Shown here: in pieces, positions 28,186 to 37,562 of the stretch
How positions within the stretch are numbered: position 1 is the stretch's first letter
Layout of the letters: each line of letters begins with the position of its first letter
Assembly: GCF_014898155.1 (NCBI RefSeq)
Contig: NZ_CP062938.1
Location: forward strand, 124,001-188,000
Reading direction: 5' to 3'
Length of the DNA stretch: 64,000 nucleotides
Source: Bifidobacterium eulemuris
Lineage (GTDB): Bacteria; Actinomycetota; Actinomycetes; Actinomycetales; Bifidobacteriaceae
Program-made: the position numbers and the translations under genes
Notes under the pieces: model-generated
Database searches by the model: none
Told to the model about the DNA's origin: nothing
Seen by the model: the letters and a program-made list of their open reading frames with translations, nothing else

Positions 28186-29004
28186 ATGACTTCGCAAACC
28201 AGACTGGCCTATCCCACGGCCATCGAGGCGATCGACCTCGTCAAGGACTACGGGCGCGGCGAGAACACCGTGCACGCCCTGCGCGGCGTGAACGTGCGCT
28301 TCGAAAAAGGACGCTTCACGGCCATCATGGGGCCGTCGGGATCCGGCAAATCCACGCTGATGCACACGCTCGCCGGACTCGACTCCGCCACCGACGGCCA
28401 TATCATGTTCAACGGCGCCGACATCACCGCCATGACCGACAACCAGCTCACCCTGCTGCGGCGCAAGAAGATCGGATTCATCTTCCAAAGCTTCAACCTG
28501 CTGCCCATGTTCACCGCCGAACAGAACATCCTCATGCCGCTCACGCTCGCCGGTGACAAGCCCGACCGTGCCTGGTTCCGCCAACTGGTGCGCACGCTCG
28601 GACTCGAACAGCGCCTGAACCATCGTCCGAACGAACTATCCGGCGGACAGCAGCAGCGCGTCGCCATCGCCCGCGCGCTGATCTCCAAGCCGGCGCTGGT
28701 GTTCGCCGACGAGCCGACCGGCAACCTCGACTCCGTCTCCAGCGCCGAAGTGCTGGGATTCCTGAAGAAATCCGTCAAGGAGCTCGACCAGACGATCATC
28801 ATGGTCACTCACGACGCGGTCGCCGCATCCTACGCGGACCGCGCCATCGTGTTCGCCGACGGTCGCATCGTCGCCGACGAGGCCAATCCGACCGCCGAAG
28901 TGATGAACGAACTGCTCATGGCCGAACGCGACCGCGCCGCCCGCCAGGCCGCCGCCGAAGAGACTGCCATGCCCACGGCCTCCGGTCCGCGTCACCGCCG
29001 CTAA
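28186..29004 (+). CDS. ABC transporter ATP-binding protein (MacB/LolD type)
   Basis: A 272-residue ATPase: Walker A GPSGSGKST, Q-loop FIFQSFNLLPMFTAEQN, signature LSGGQQQRVAIARAL, Walker B ALVFADEPTGNLDS and switch His in IMVTHDAVAASYADRA. These identify the MacB/LolD group, which powers FtsX-like permeases that export peptides, lipids or drugs by a mechanical stroke. The C-terminus is Ala/Arg-rich. The start at 28186 is set by GGGGAG. The partner permease follows, separated by a dispersed repeat. Confidence 0.94.
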   Translation: MTSQTRLAYPTAIEAIDLVKDYGRGENTVHALRGVNVRFEKGRFTAIMGPSGSGKSTLMHTLAGLDSATDGHIMFNGADITAMTDNQLTLLRRKKIGFIFQSFNLLPMFTAEQNILMPLTLAGDKPDRAWFRQLVRTLGLEQRLNHRPNELSGGQQQRVAIARALISKPALVFADEPTGNLDSVSSAEVLGFLKKSVKELDQTIIMVTHDAVAASYADRAIVFADGRIVADEANPTAEVMNELLMAERDRAARQAAAEETAMPTASGPRHRR

Positions 29005-29014
29005 TCCACAGGCT

Positions 29015-29143
29015 GAGATGCCTCGACTTCGCTCGACATGACGAGGGATTCCGCCCAACATGACGGGAGGGGTTCCGTCCGGCGTGACGGCGGAATCTCG
29101 TCATTCTGAGCGAAGGCCGCAGGCCGAAGTCGAAGAATCTCAC
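29015..29143. repeat. Dispersed palindromic repeat cluster between ABC genes
   Basis: A degenerate copy GAGATGCCTCGACTTCGCTC starts at 29015, and a reverse-oriented one ends in GAAGTCGAAGAATCTCAC near 29143. Between them short units of the type ACATGACGAGGGATTCCG recur. The cluster lies between the ATPase and permease genes of one transporter and would put a hairpin into their shared mRNA. Confidence 0.75.
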
Positions 29144-29160
29144 GACAGGAAAGACACATC

Positions 29161-31776
29161 ATGTTTTCCATTACTTTGAAACTTATGAAGAAAAGCGCGA
29201 GGATGCTCATCCCCGCGGGCATCGCGATTCTCATCGGCACCGCGTTCATCGCGGCGACCTTCCTGTTCGGCAACGCGATGGACTCCTCACTGCGCACCCA
29301 GCTGACCGCGCAGCTCGGCGGCGCGAACTATTTCGCCAGCCCCAAAAGCGATCGGAGCGAAGCCGAAGCGGAGTCGCTGTATTCCATGACGGTCGCCGAC
29401 CTGCAACTCGACCGCATCCGCGCCATCGACGGCGTCAACGACGTGCGTGCGGACGTCTCCGTGACCATGCAGGTGAACCACGGCTCCAAACACGCCTCCA
29501 TCCTCGCGGTCGGCACCGCCAAAGAGACCAAAATCCTGCCCGTCGATATCACGGAGGGCGACCAGCCCATCGACAACAACGAGATCGCTCTGCCGCAGTC
29601 CGTGGCCGAACAGCTCGGCGTGCGCGTCGGCGACACCATCACCGTCGACGGCGGCGACCATCGCGTCCAATCCGACGAACTCGACGTGCGCGTGGTGGGA
29701 TTGACCGACGACCCCAACGGCGCGTTCTCCTATTACGGCGGCGCGGCCGTGGCCTCGAACAACGTGATCGCCGCCGTATGGGGATACGATGACTTCTCCC
29801 AAATCAACGCCTCCATGCTGATGCTCGACCTCGACGAGACGAAAGCCGACGCCGCGCTCGCCGACATCGCCAAGCTGCTGCCCTCGGCATTGACCACCGA
29901 ATCCCGCCAGTCGTACTCCGACCGGGCCATGGAGAACCTGACCAACAACGGCACCGACATCACCACCATGTTCCTGCTCGGCTTCGGCGTGCTCGCCATG
30001 CTTGTCGCCGCACTGGTCATCGCCAACACCTTCCAGGTGCTCGTGGCCCAACGCCGCCGCACGCTCGCCCTCCTGCGCACCATCGGCGCGAAGAAGGGGC
30101 AATTGTATGCCTCCGTACTGTTCGAGGCTGGCGTGTTGGGATTCGTCGCCTCGCTGTTGGGCATCGCGCTCGGCATCGGCTTGATGGCGGTGGTATGCCG
30201 TTCCAATGCGATGAACGTTCTGATCGGCACGAAGGCCGAACTGGTGGTCACCTGGCCCGTGTTCGCCGTGCCGCTGGCCTTCGGCATCGTCATGACCGTC
30301 CTCGCTTCGCTCGGCTCCGCCCGCACCGCCACCTCCGTCACCCCATTGGAGGCGTTGCGGCCGATCGAACTGACCGACATGCGCCGCTCCAGTATGGCGC
30401 GTGGCCTGCTCGGCGGACTGATGGTGGTCGCCGGCACCGCCATGACCGTGGCCGCGTTGTGGCAGATGCACGGACTGCTGGCCACTTCAAGCGAGATGGA
30501 TGACGGCTATACGCCGGTGCTGCTGCTTGCCATCGCCGGCTGCGCGCTGGTGTTCGTCGGCATGGTGGTCACCGCAGTGTTCTGGCTGCCGCTGCTCATC
30601 AAAGCCTTCGGCGCGCTTGTCTCGCTCGCCGGCCCTTCGGCCAAGGTCGCGCACGCGAACATCCAGAAGAACCCGCGTCGTGTCGCCGCCACCGGCGCCG
30701 CGCTGCTCATCGGTGTGACGCTCGTCTCCACCATCGTCACCGGCGCGGCCAGCGGCAAACAGACCATGGACGAGACGCTCTCCACCCGCTATTCGACCGA
30801 CGTGGTCGCCACCGGCGACATCAGTCAGAGCACGCGCGAGGCCATCGCCAAGGTCGATGGAGTGGCGAGCGTCGTCTACGCGCCCACCTCCACCGGAACC
30901 ATAACGGACGCGAACGGCCATGAGACGACCGTGCTGCTCGTCGGCATCGAAAGCAAAGCGCAGGTCGCGAACGTGGTGCGCGCCGACCTGTCCGACGCAG
31001 TCATCGACGAGCATACGGCGCTGATGCCCGAATACTCGTCGGCCGGAACCCACCTCGTCTTCGACGGCGGCCAGCGCATCGAACTGACCGACGAGGAAGG
31101 CGCGACGACCGGAACCACGCTGGACCTCGGCATCACGCAAAGCGACTACCGACGCGTCTCCAGCATGTACGGCGCGGTCGCGTTCGTCAGCGACGCCCTG
31201 TTCGACGACGGCGACATCACCGAACAAGGGCATATGACGCTGATGCGCATCGAAGAAGGAGACCGCTCCCTCAACGACATCTTCACCGAACTGCAGAACG
31301 TCCTATCCGACGAGGAGGGCGTGAGCCTGACCGGACCGGTCGCCGAACGCACGCAATGGAACGGCATCATCGACTCGATGATGGCCATGCTCGTCGGACT
31401 GCTCGCCGTGGCCGTGCTCATCGCCCTGATCGGCGTGGCCAACACGTTGAGCCTGTCGGTGATCGAACGCACCCGCGAATCCGCGACCCTGCGCGCCATC
31501 GGCATGACGCGCGGCCAGCTGCGGCGCTCGCTCGCCGTCGAAGCCTTGCTCATCTCCGTGGTCTCCGGCATGGCCGGCATCGCGCTCGGCACCCTGTTCG
31601 GCTGGGCCGGATCCTACATGGTGTTCAGCATCGTCGGCGAAACCGTGTTCCCCTTCGACTGGGCCACCAACGGCATCGTGCTGCTCGTCGCCGCGGTCGC
31701 CGCCCTGCTCGCCAGCGTGTTCCCCGCCCGCCGCGCCGTCAAGACGCCGCCGGTCGAAGCTCTGGCTGAAGCCTAA
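29161..31776 (+). CDS. ABC transporter permease, FtsX-like
   Basis: An 871-residue permease with one N-terminal membrane helix, a large extracellular MacB_PCD-like domain (residues about 45-260), three helices of a first FtsX domain (LGFGVLAMLVAALVIANTFQ onwards), a middle pair of helices, a second extracellular domain (about 520-720), and a final FtsX domain (LIALIGVANTLSLSVIERTR, RESATLRAIGMTRGQLRRSL). This double-FtsX layout is usual in actinobacteria. It should pair with the preceding ATPase. A NarL-type two-component system lies next door, convergent; the substrate is unknown. Confidence 0.92.
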   Translation: MFSITLKLMKKSARMLIPAGIAILIGTAFIAATFLFGNAMDSSLRTQLTAQLGGANYFASPKSDRSEAEAESLYSMTVADLQLDRIRAIDGVNDVRADVSVTMQVNHGSKHASILAVGTAKETKILPVDITEGDQPIDNNEIALPQSVAEQLGVRVGDTITVDGGDHRVQSDELDVRVVGLTDDPNGAFSYYGGAAVASNNVIAAVWGYDDFSQINASMLMLDLDETKADAALADIAKLLPSALTTESRQSYSDRAMENLTNNGTDITTMFLLGFGVLAMLVAALVIANTFQVLVAQRRRTLALLRTIGAKKGQLYASVLFEAGVLGFVASLLGIALGIGLMAVVCRSNAMNVLIGTKAELVVTWPVFAVPLAFGIVMTVLASLGSARTATSVTPLEALRPIELTDMRRSSMARGLLGGLMVVAGTAMTVAALWQMHGLLATSSEMDDGYTPVLLLAIAGCALVFVGMVVTAVFWLPLLIKAFGALVSLAGPSAKVAHANIQKNPRRVAATGAALLIGVTLVSTIVTGAASGKQTMDETLSTRYSTDVVATGDISQSTREAIAKVDGVASVVYAPTSTGTITDANGHETTVLLVGIESKAQVANVVRADLSDAVIDEHTALMPEYSSAGTHLVFDGGQRIELTDEEGATTGTTLDLGITQSDYRRVSSMYGAVAFVSDALFDDGDITEQGHMTLMRIEEGDRSLNDIFTELQNVLSDEEGVSLTGPVAERTQWNGIIDSMMAMLVGLLAVAVLIALIGVANTLSLSVIERTRESATLRAIGMTRGQLRRSLAVEALLISVVSGMAGIALGTLFGWAGSYMVFSIVGETVFPFDWATNGIVLLVAAVAALLASVFPARRAVKTPPVEALAEA

Positions 31777-31782
31777 AGGAGC

Positions 31783-31850
31783 GTCATCCTGAGCGGAGCG
31801 TAGCGGAGTCGAAGGATCTCATATTCTTCGACTCCGCTACGCTGTATTTA
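31783..31850. repeat. Dispersed palindromic repeat, variant hairpin
   Basis: GTCATCCTGAGCGGAGCGTA, then GCGGAGTCGAAGGATCTC, then the reverse complement of its second half (TTCGACTCCGCTACGCTG). It follows the permease stop by a few bases and may also terminate transcription. Confidence 0.75.
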
Positions 31851-31870
31851 CCGTCTCAAAGGGGAAGATC

Positions 31871-32149
31871 ATGTATTACGTATACATTTTGGCGAATACA
31901 AGTAATTCGGTGATCTATATCGGAATGACAAGCGACATTCATAGACGAATGTTTGAGCATAAAAACAAGTTGATTGATGGATTCACCAAACAATACAACG
32001 TGCATAAGCTGGTTTACGCGGAAGAATACCCGACGGCTATTGAAGCGATTGCTCGTGAGAAGCAGCTCAAGAAATGGCGGAGAGATAAGAAGAACGCTTT
32101 GGTCAACCAGCAGAACCCATTATGGGACGACTTGTCTCTTGTGATGTGA
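31871..32149 (+). CDS. Stand-alone GIY-YIG domain protein
   Basis: A 92-residue single-domain GIY-YIG protein: MYYVYILANTSNSVIYIGMT has both the YVYIL (GIY) and YIG motifs, followed by DIHRRMFEHK with the catalytic Arg, VHKLVYAEEYPTAIEAIARE with the Glu, and KQLKKWRRDKK. These UPF0213/YhbQ-like proteins are small nucleases of uncertain function. GGGGA precedes the ATG. The gene is clearly AT-richer than both neighbours and is bracketed by dispersed palindromic repeats on each side, which suggests it was inserted. Confidence 0.88.
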   Translation: MYYVYILANTSNSVIYIGMTSDIHRRMFEHKNKLIDGFTKQYNVHKLVYAEEYPTAIEAIAREKQLKKWRRDKKNALVNQQNPLWDDLSLVM

Positions 32150-32272
32150 GATCCCTCGACTGCGCTGCGCTTCGCTCGGGATGACGGCGAAACAAGCAAT
32201 GTCATCCCGAGCGAAGCGCCGTCATTTCGACGCGCACCACCGTCATCCCGAGCGAAGTCGAGGGATCTCACA
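32146..32272. repeat. Dispersed palindromic repeat, three units
   Basis: A forward unit (GAGATCCCTCGACTGCGCTG, then CGCTTCGCTCGGGATGACGG) from 32147, a reversed partial unit near 32200-32220, and a full reversed unit ending GTCGAGGGATCTCAC near 32272. It overlaps the GIY-YIG stop and lies between convergent genes, where it could act as a bidirectional terminator. Confidence 0.8.
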
Positions 32273-32275
32273 TGG

Positions 32276-33094
32276 CTAGACGAGATGGTTGTCGTAGGCG
32301 AAGACCACGGCTTGGACGCGGTCGCGGGCGTTGATTTTGGCGAGGATATGCGCCACATGGGTTTTGACGGTGGGCAGGGAGATGAACAGTTTGTCGGCGA
32401 TCTCCTGGTTGCTCAGGCCGTGCGCGATTTCGATAAGCACCTCGCGCTCGCGGTCGGTCAGATCGTCGAGTTCGGGATCGGTGTAATAGCCGGTCGTCTC
32501 TCCACCGACGCCGGGAATCGCCGTCGCATACCCTCGCGCCGCTTCGGCCGCGGCGGCGGTCGAGTCATGCGACCCTGCATAGCCGTCCTGCATCATCTTC
32601 TCGATGAGACGTTTGGTGGCGGAAGGCGCGATGATCGCGTTGCCGTTGAACACCGTGCGAATCGAACCCAGCAGGGTCTCCGGTTCCGTGTCCTTAAGCA
32701 GGAAGCCGGACGCGCCCGCGTTGATCGCGGACATCACATACTCGTCCAAATCGAAGGTCGTCAGGATGATCACACGCGTCTGGCGGACGGTGTCATCGCT
32801 TGGCGTCGCTGGTCCAGTCATATCCGCCATCGGGGATGAGTCGGAATCGCCCGCGGCGGAAGTCAGCGCGGTGATGCGGCGCGTGGCCTCCAAACCATCC
32901 ATGCCGGGCATGCGCACATCCATCAGCACCACGTCGGGGCGCATCCGTTCGGCCAAAGCCACGGCCTCGGCGCCGTCACGCGCCTGCCCGACCACCACCA
33001 TATCGTTCTGCGAGCCGATCACCATCGCGAAACCGGCACGCACCAGCTCCTGATCATCGGCGATCACCACGCGAATCCGCTGTTCTTCACTCAT
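32276..33094 (-). CDS. NarL/LuxR-family response regulator
   Basis: A 272-residue regulator. The receiver begins RVVIADDQELVRAGFAMVI, the phospho-acceptor Asp is in DVVLMDVRMPGMDGLEATRR, and VIILTTFDLDEYV and LLKDTEPETLL are the Thr and Lys sites. A longer than usual linker of about 20 residues lies inside the receiver (after ITALTSAAGD). The DNA-binding end is LTDREREVLIEIAHGLSNQE and LFISLPTVKTHVAHILAKI. It lies 157 bases after the histidine kinase gene on the same strand and is its evident partner. Confidence 0.93.
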   Translation of the reverse strand: MSEEQRIRVVIADDQELVRAGFAMVIGSQNDMVVVGQARDGAEAVALAERMRPDVVLMDVRMPGMDGLEATRRITALTSAAGDSDSSPMADMTGPATPSDDTVRQTRVIILTTFDLDEYVMSAINAGASGFLLKDTEPETLLGSIRTVFNGNAIIAPSATKRLIEKMMQDGYAGSHDSTAAAAEAARGYATAIPGVGGETTGYYTDPELDDLTDREREVLIEIAHGLSNQEIADKLFISLPTVKTHVAHILAKINARDRVQAVVFAYDNHLV

Positions 33095-33251
33095 ACACTC
33101 ACCTTATCGAATCGTCGGCCGCCGCCACGGACGGACATACCCTGATTTTTCCCTGAGTCATCCATGCGCCGCATCAGCCGTGACGCATCGCCCTCCGGCC
33201 GTCGTGCTCCTCGAAGCGCGCCTAGTTCCGTTCCCTCGGCCACCATATGGC

Positions 33252-35891
33252 TCATGCCGATTGGGTGGAATGGCCCGTGTTCGGTTCCGTCTCGGCGATG
33301 CCGCGCAGCTGCTCGTCCAGCGAGGCCGCGGGCGCCAGCTGCAATTCGGGATTTTCCGCCTCGGCCGTATGCGCCTCGTCGCTGAATCCGGTCTCGCGCA
33401 GCACGCGCAACAGCTGACGCATGCGGGCCAACGCTTCGCGCCCCTGATGCCCGATCGCCTCGAAGGCCGACACAATCGCCTCGCTGGACGGCTCCTCGCC
33501 GCGTGCGGCCGCCTCGTCCAGCATCGCCAGACCCGCTTCGGCCCGCGCGCTCACACTGGTGAGGGTGGCCGTCACCTCGGTTTGGATGTTCGCGCTGATG
33601 CGGTCGCGTTCCATATTCGCCGCCAGCACACGCTGCTTGGCCCGTTCGGCGCGCAACGCATCCTCGCGCGCCTGCAGCACCAGCGCGTTCGAACCGCGCG
33701 AACGAGACCACAGCGCGCCGGCGATCGTGGCCGCGCAGCACAGCATCACAATCATCATGTACATCACCGGCATCAAACGCTGATAGGAGGTCATGCCGGC
33801 GAACAGTTCGCGCTGCCCCGTCGCCAGCCGGTAGAGCGCATACGCCAACGAGAAGTCGCCGTGAGCCTCCGAGTCGGAGAAAATGGGCACCGTGGTCGAC
33901 CAGACCTTCGCACCGAACAGCAGGGAGACGATCACCGAGATGACCGCATACCGCTTCCACGAGTGCCTGCGCTCGTACAGCACCGCGGAATACAGGGCCA
34001 CCAAAGCGAATACGTTGGTGAACATCACCGTCGGCAGGAAAATCAGCTGGAACGCCGACACGGCGGCCACGACCAACGCCACGGCGTCGGGGAATCGACG
34101 GCGGAACATCAGCGGCAGAATGGTGCCTCCGCTGACGAACCACACGTATGCCGTCGAACCGGCAATGCTCGAGTTCGTGCCCAACAAGGTGGACGAGGTG
34201 AACGACGTGCCTGACAGCAGTGCCAACAGCAGCAATGTGCCGAGTGCGTCCATGGCCAGATAGTGGCGTTCCGTCCACTGCGACAGGCGCTCGATCCAAT
34301 TGAAACGTTCGCCGTGGAGCGAATCGGGCTGGTCGATCGGCTCGCTGCGCAAAACCTGGGCCGCCGCGGAAAGAGGTAGGGGGATGGGAATGGGGAGAAG
34401 ATCCCTCGACTGCGTTTCACTCCGCTCGGGATGACGAGGGAAAGGGGCGTTTCGATCGGGATGACGGGAAGAGAAAGCGTTTGGAGTCGTTTCGACAGCG
34501 GCCGGGGATGTTTCGATGGCGGTCGGAGATGCTTCAGCCGAAGTCGAGGATGTTTCGGATTCGACCGGAGCGTAGGGGAGGAATGCGGTGACCTCGAAAC
34601 CGCGGGAGTCGGGACGTGGACCTGCCGCCACCGAACCGCCGGCCGCCTCGACGCGCTCGCGCATGCCGACCAGACCATAGCCGGGCTGATGGCCGTCCCG
34701 CTCCGCCTCGACGCCGCGACCGTCGTCCAGCACCTGCAAGGTCACGCCGTTGGCCTCCCAATGCTCGACGACGTCGACCCGCACGTGGGCGCGCGCCGCC
34801 GGTCCGCCCGCAGACGCCAGCGCATACTTGCGCACGTTGGTCAGCGCCTCCTGCACCAAACGGTATGCGGCCATGCTCGCATCCTCACTGAGCCGCCGCG
34901 GCGCGGGAACGCCGACGATATGACGCTCCAGCGTCCAGTCGTCGCCCGCCGCCGTCCGCGATTGGTCGATGAGGGACTCGATATCGCCGTAGCCGGCGCT
35001 CGCCGACCATCCGAACACGGTGAGCAGCCGGCGCATATCACCCAACGCGCGCTGCGACTCATGGCGGATCGTCTCCATCGTGCTGCGGGCGACCGCCGTA
35101 TCATGCGCGCCCGCATACCGACCGCCATCCGACTGGATGATGATGATCGACAGCGTATGCGCCACCACATCATGCATATCGCGGGCGATGCGCGCGCGTT
35201 CCGCCAGCGCGGCGATATGCTGCTCCTCCTGCTCGCTGGCCCGCAACGCCTGCTCGCGCTCGCGCATCAGCCGCAGCGTGTACAGGCGGGCGCGTTGCCA
35301 ATAGGCGAGCACAATCACCGAAACCACGCACAACGTGATCGCCACACCGAATCCGATGATCTCGCCGACCATCGTGCTGGCGCAATCAGCGGTCATCTCG
35401 AACGCTCCCGTCGAAGAGCGGCATACGCGAGCGGATGGAACCGGAGGCGACATGAACAACGGTCCCGCGTCAATCGAGAAACCACCCACAACGGAGGTGA
35501 GCACGCTCATCACCGCCGCCACCACAAGAAAAGCGTGCGTGTGCTTCGGATCGCCGTACACAATCACCGAATACAACATCACCAGCGCGGAGAAATCGCC
35601 CAACACCAGACTCGGACCGAACACCAGCTGCAACAGCGCCAACGCGACGAACGCCAGCGCGGAGGCCTGCGGCCAGCGTCGGCGAAACGCCAGCGGCACC
35701 ATAACGACAATCGTCCAGAACGCGGTGCTTGAAGGCGTTTGCTCGAACAACGCGCCGGTCCCATCGGTCATTGAGGCACCGGTCACGCCGACGAACAACA
35801 TCATGGTCAGCGCGCTCAATGTGTCCATGAACAGCGGATTGTCCACCATCCACCGCCGCGCGCGCCGCCACCAAGCCATGCTGTTCGTCAT
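33252..35891 (-). CDS. Fused NarL-type histidine kinase plus degenerate second kinase module
   Basis: A product of about 879 residues, nearly twice the usual length. Residues 1-480 form a complete kinase: several membrane helices, the H-box ERARIARDMHDVVAHTLS with His near residue 240, the N-box AAYRLVQEALTNVRKYA, and the G-box GYGLVGMRERVEAAGG near 410. A Ser/Thr/Glu/Pro-rich linker follows, then HPERSETQSRDL, which is the translation of a dispersed repeat (34398-34440). Residues about 535-879 form a second membrane module related to the first, with a degenerate H-box RDRISANIQTEVTATLTS (Gln for His) and no ATPase domain. The start at 35891 fits homology better than 35960. The signal is unknown; ABC transporter control is plausible from position. 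Confidence 0.85.
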   Translation of the reverse strand: MTNSMAWWRRARRWMVDNPLFMDTLSALTMMLFVGVTGASMTDGTGALFEQTPSSTAFWTIVVMVPLAFRRRWPQASALAFVALALLQLVFGPSLVLGDFSALVMLYSVIVYGDPKHTHAFLVVAAVMSVLTSVVGGFSIDAGPLFMSPPVPSARVCRSSTGAFEMTADCASTMVGEIIGFGVAITLCVVSVIVLAYWQRARLYTLRLMREREQALRASEQEEQHIAALAERARIARDMHDVVAHTLSIIIIQSDGGRYAGAHDTAVARSTMETIRHESQRALGDMRRLLTVFGWSASAGYGDIESLIDQSRTAAGDDWTLERHIVGVPAPRRLSEDASMAAYRLVQEALTNVRKYALASAGGPAARAHVRVDVVEHWEANGVTLQVLDDGRGVEAERDGHQPGYGLVGMRERVEAAGGSVAAGPRPDSRGFEVTAFLPYAPVESETSSTSAEASPTAIETSPAAVETTPNAFSSRHPDRNAPFPRHPERSETQSRDLLPIPIPLPLSAAAQVLRSEPIDQPDSLHGERFNWIERLSQWTERHYLAMDALGTLLLLALLSGTSFTSSTLLGTNSSIAGSTAYVWFVSGGTILPLMFRRRFPDAVALVVAAVSAFQLIFLPTVMFTNVFALVALYSAVLYERRHSWKRYAVISVIVSLLFGAKVWSTTVPIFSDSEAHGDFSLAYALYRLATGQRELFAGMTSYQRLMPVMYMMIVMLCCAATIAGALWSRSRGSNALVLQAREDALRAERAKQRVLAANMERDRISANIQTEVTATLTSVSARAEAGLAMLDEAAARGEEPSSEAIVSAFEAIGHQGREALARMRQLLRVLRETGFSDEAHTAEAENPELQLAPAASLDEQLRGIAETEPNTGHSTQSA
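34398..34440. repeat. Dispersed palindromic repeat inside the kinase gene
   Basis: AGATCCCTCGACTGCGTTTC followed by ACTCCGCTCGGGATGACGAG. It is in frame and translated as HPERSETQSRDL on the minus strand, exactly between the complete and the degenerate kinase modules. Confidence 0.85.
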
Positions 35892-36093
35892 GAGGTTCAG
35901 CCTAACGCCTCCGCCGCACCGCCCGCCATCCGCCTCGCGGACGATGCGACCGGGATGCAATCAGGATGCGCGGCAACCGGGCTCGTCGGCACTCCCCGCG
36001 ACGGGTCGCACGCGTGATGCGCATACGCCCGACGGACGGGCGCGCCGGTGCGTCGCGGTACGGTTTGTCTCGTGCAATGAGTGAGATAGAGGC

Positions 36094-37551
36094 ATGACTT
36101 TGCTTACGAAATACTATGTGCCAGGACTGGCCATCGAAGACCACTCCATCGACGTGCCGCTCGACTGGGCCGGCAACGAGCCGGGCCGCGAGATTACCGG
36201 CGAAACCATCAAACTCTTCTACCGCGTCGTCACCGCGCCCGAACGCGTGCACGACGACCTGCCGCTGCTCGTCTTCCTGCAGGGCGGCCCCGGCGGCTCC
36301 GGTCCGCGCCCCAACAGCCCCACCTCCGACGGGTGGATCGCCGAAGCCATCAAGCATTTCCGTGTGATCCTGCCCGACCAGCGCGGCACCGGACGTTCGA
36401 ACCGCGTCGACACGCACACCATGGCCGCGCTCGCCGCCCGAGCCGACTCTCCGGCCGAGGCCGCCGCCGCACAGGCCGCGTATCTGAAGCATTTCCTCGC
36501 CGACTCGATCGTGCGCGATTTCGAACACCTGCGCCTGAGCGAATTCGACGGCCGCAAGTGGGTGACGCTCGGCCAAAGCTACGGCGGATTCCTCACGCTG
36601 ACCACCCTCTCGCTGTTCCCGCACGGCGTGACCGCCAGCTTCACCACCGGCGGTATCCCGCACGTGCCCGCGGACGCGACCGAAGTGTACGAGCACACCT
36701 TCCCACGCATGGTCACGAAAACCACGCAGTTCTACGAGCGCTACCCGCAGGACGCCGAACGCACCGCCGCCATCGCCGACATGCTGCCCACCGCGGCCGA
36801 AGTCGCCGAACGGCTCGCCGCCGCCGGAATCTGCGGCAAGGGGGCCGACTATTCCGCGGACTTGCGACTGGGGGACGTCGAGCCGTCGATTCCGCTGCTG
36901 CCCAACGGCGATCCGCTCACCGTGGAACGCTTCCAGACGCTCGGCTCCGACTTCGGCATGAAGCCCAGTTTCGAGCGCGTGCATTGGATTCTTGACGACG
37001 CCTTCCTCGCCGGAGACGGTTCGACCGCGGCCGGCGGCACGCTGAGCGACGAATTCCTGACCAAGGTGATGGACGCCACCGGTTCGCGTCCGCTCTACTG
37101 GCCGCTGCAGGAGTTCATCTACGCGAACGGCGAGATGGCATCTCCGATCCGCTGGGCCGCCCAGCGCGTGCGCGATACCCGCCCCGAGTTCGCGGCCGAC
37201 CAGCGTCCGCTGATGTTCACCGGCGAGGCGATGTTCCCGTGGATGTTCGAGCAGGAACGCGCGTTGCGTCCGTTCAAGCCCGCCATGGACCTACTGATGG
37301 AGGACACGCGCTTCGGTGTGATCTACGATGCGGACCAGCTCGCCCGCAACGAGGTGCCGTTGCAGGCCGCCGTGTACTTCGACGACATGTATGTGGACTC
37401 CGGCATGCAGCTCGACACGTTGAGCCGCGTCGGCAATTCGCATTACTGGACCACGAACGAATTCGAACACGATGGGCTGCATGGCGACGTTGTGTTCAAG
37501 CATCTGTGGGATGAGGCATTGAACCGCGGCGACTTGGAAGAGCTGTTCTAG
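36094..37551 (+). CDS. pip: Prolyl aminopeptidase (proline iminopeptidase), alpha/beta hydrolase
   Basis: A 485-residue serine peptidase of family S33. The oxyanion segment LVFLQGGPGGSGPRP, the conserved DQRGTGRSNRVDTHT and the nucleophile elbow LGQSYGGFLTLTTL are clear; LMFTGEAMFPWMFEQ and HYWTTNEFEHDGLHGDVVF hold the late acid and His. It frees N-terminal proline from peptides in the cytoplasm. It is 11 bases upstream of proC, so proline release and proline synthesis genes form one operon. Confidence 0.9.
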   Translation: MTLLTKYYVPGLAIEDHSIDVPLDWAGNEPGREITGETIKLFYRVVTAPERVHDDLPLLVFLQGGPGGSGPRPNSPTSDGWIAEAIKHFRVILPDQRGTGRSNRVDTHTMAALAARADSPAEAAAAQAAYLKHFLADSIVRDFEHLRLSEFDGRKWVTLGQSYGGFLTLTTLSLFPHGVTASFTTGGIPHVPADATEVYEHTFPRMVTKTTQFYERYPQDAERTAAIADMLPTAAEVAERLAAAGICGKGADYSADLRLGDVEPSIPLLPNGDPLTVERFQTLGSDFGMKPSFERVHWILDDAFLAGDGSTAAGGTLSDEFLTKVMDATGSRPLYWPLQEFIYANGEMASPIRWAAQRVRDTRPEFAADQRPLMFTGEAMFPWMFEQERALRPFKPAMDLLMEDTRFGVIYDADQLARNEVPLQAAVYFDDMYVDSGMQLDTLSRVGNSHYWTTNEFEHDGLHGDVVFKHLWDEALNRGDLEELF

Positions 37552-37562
37552 AAAGGACTCCC

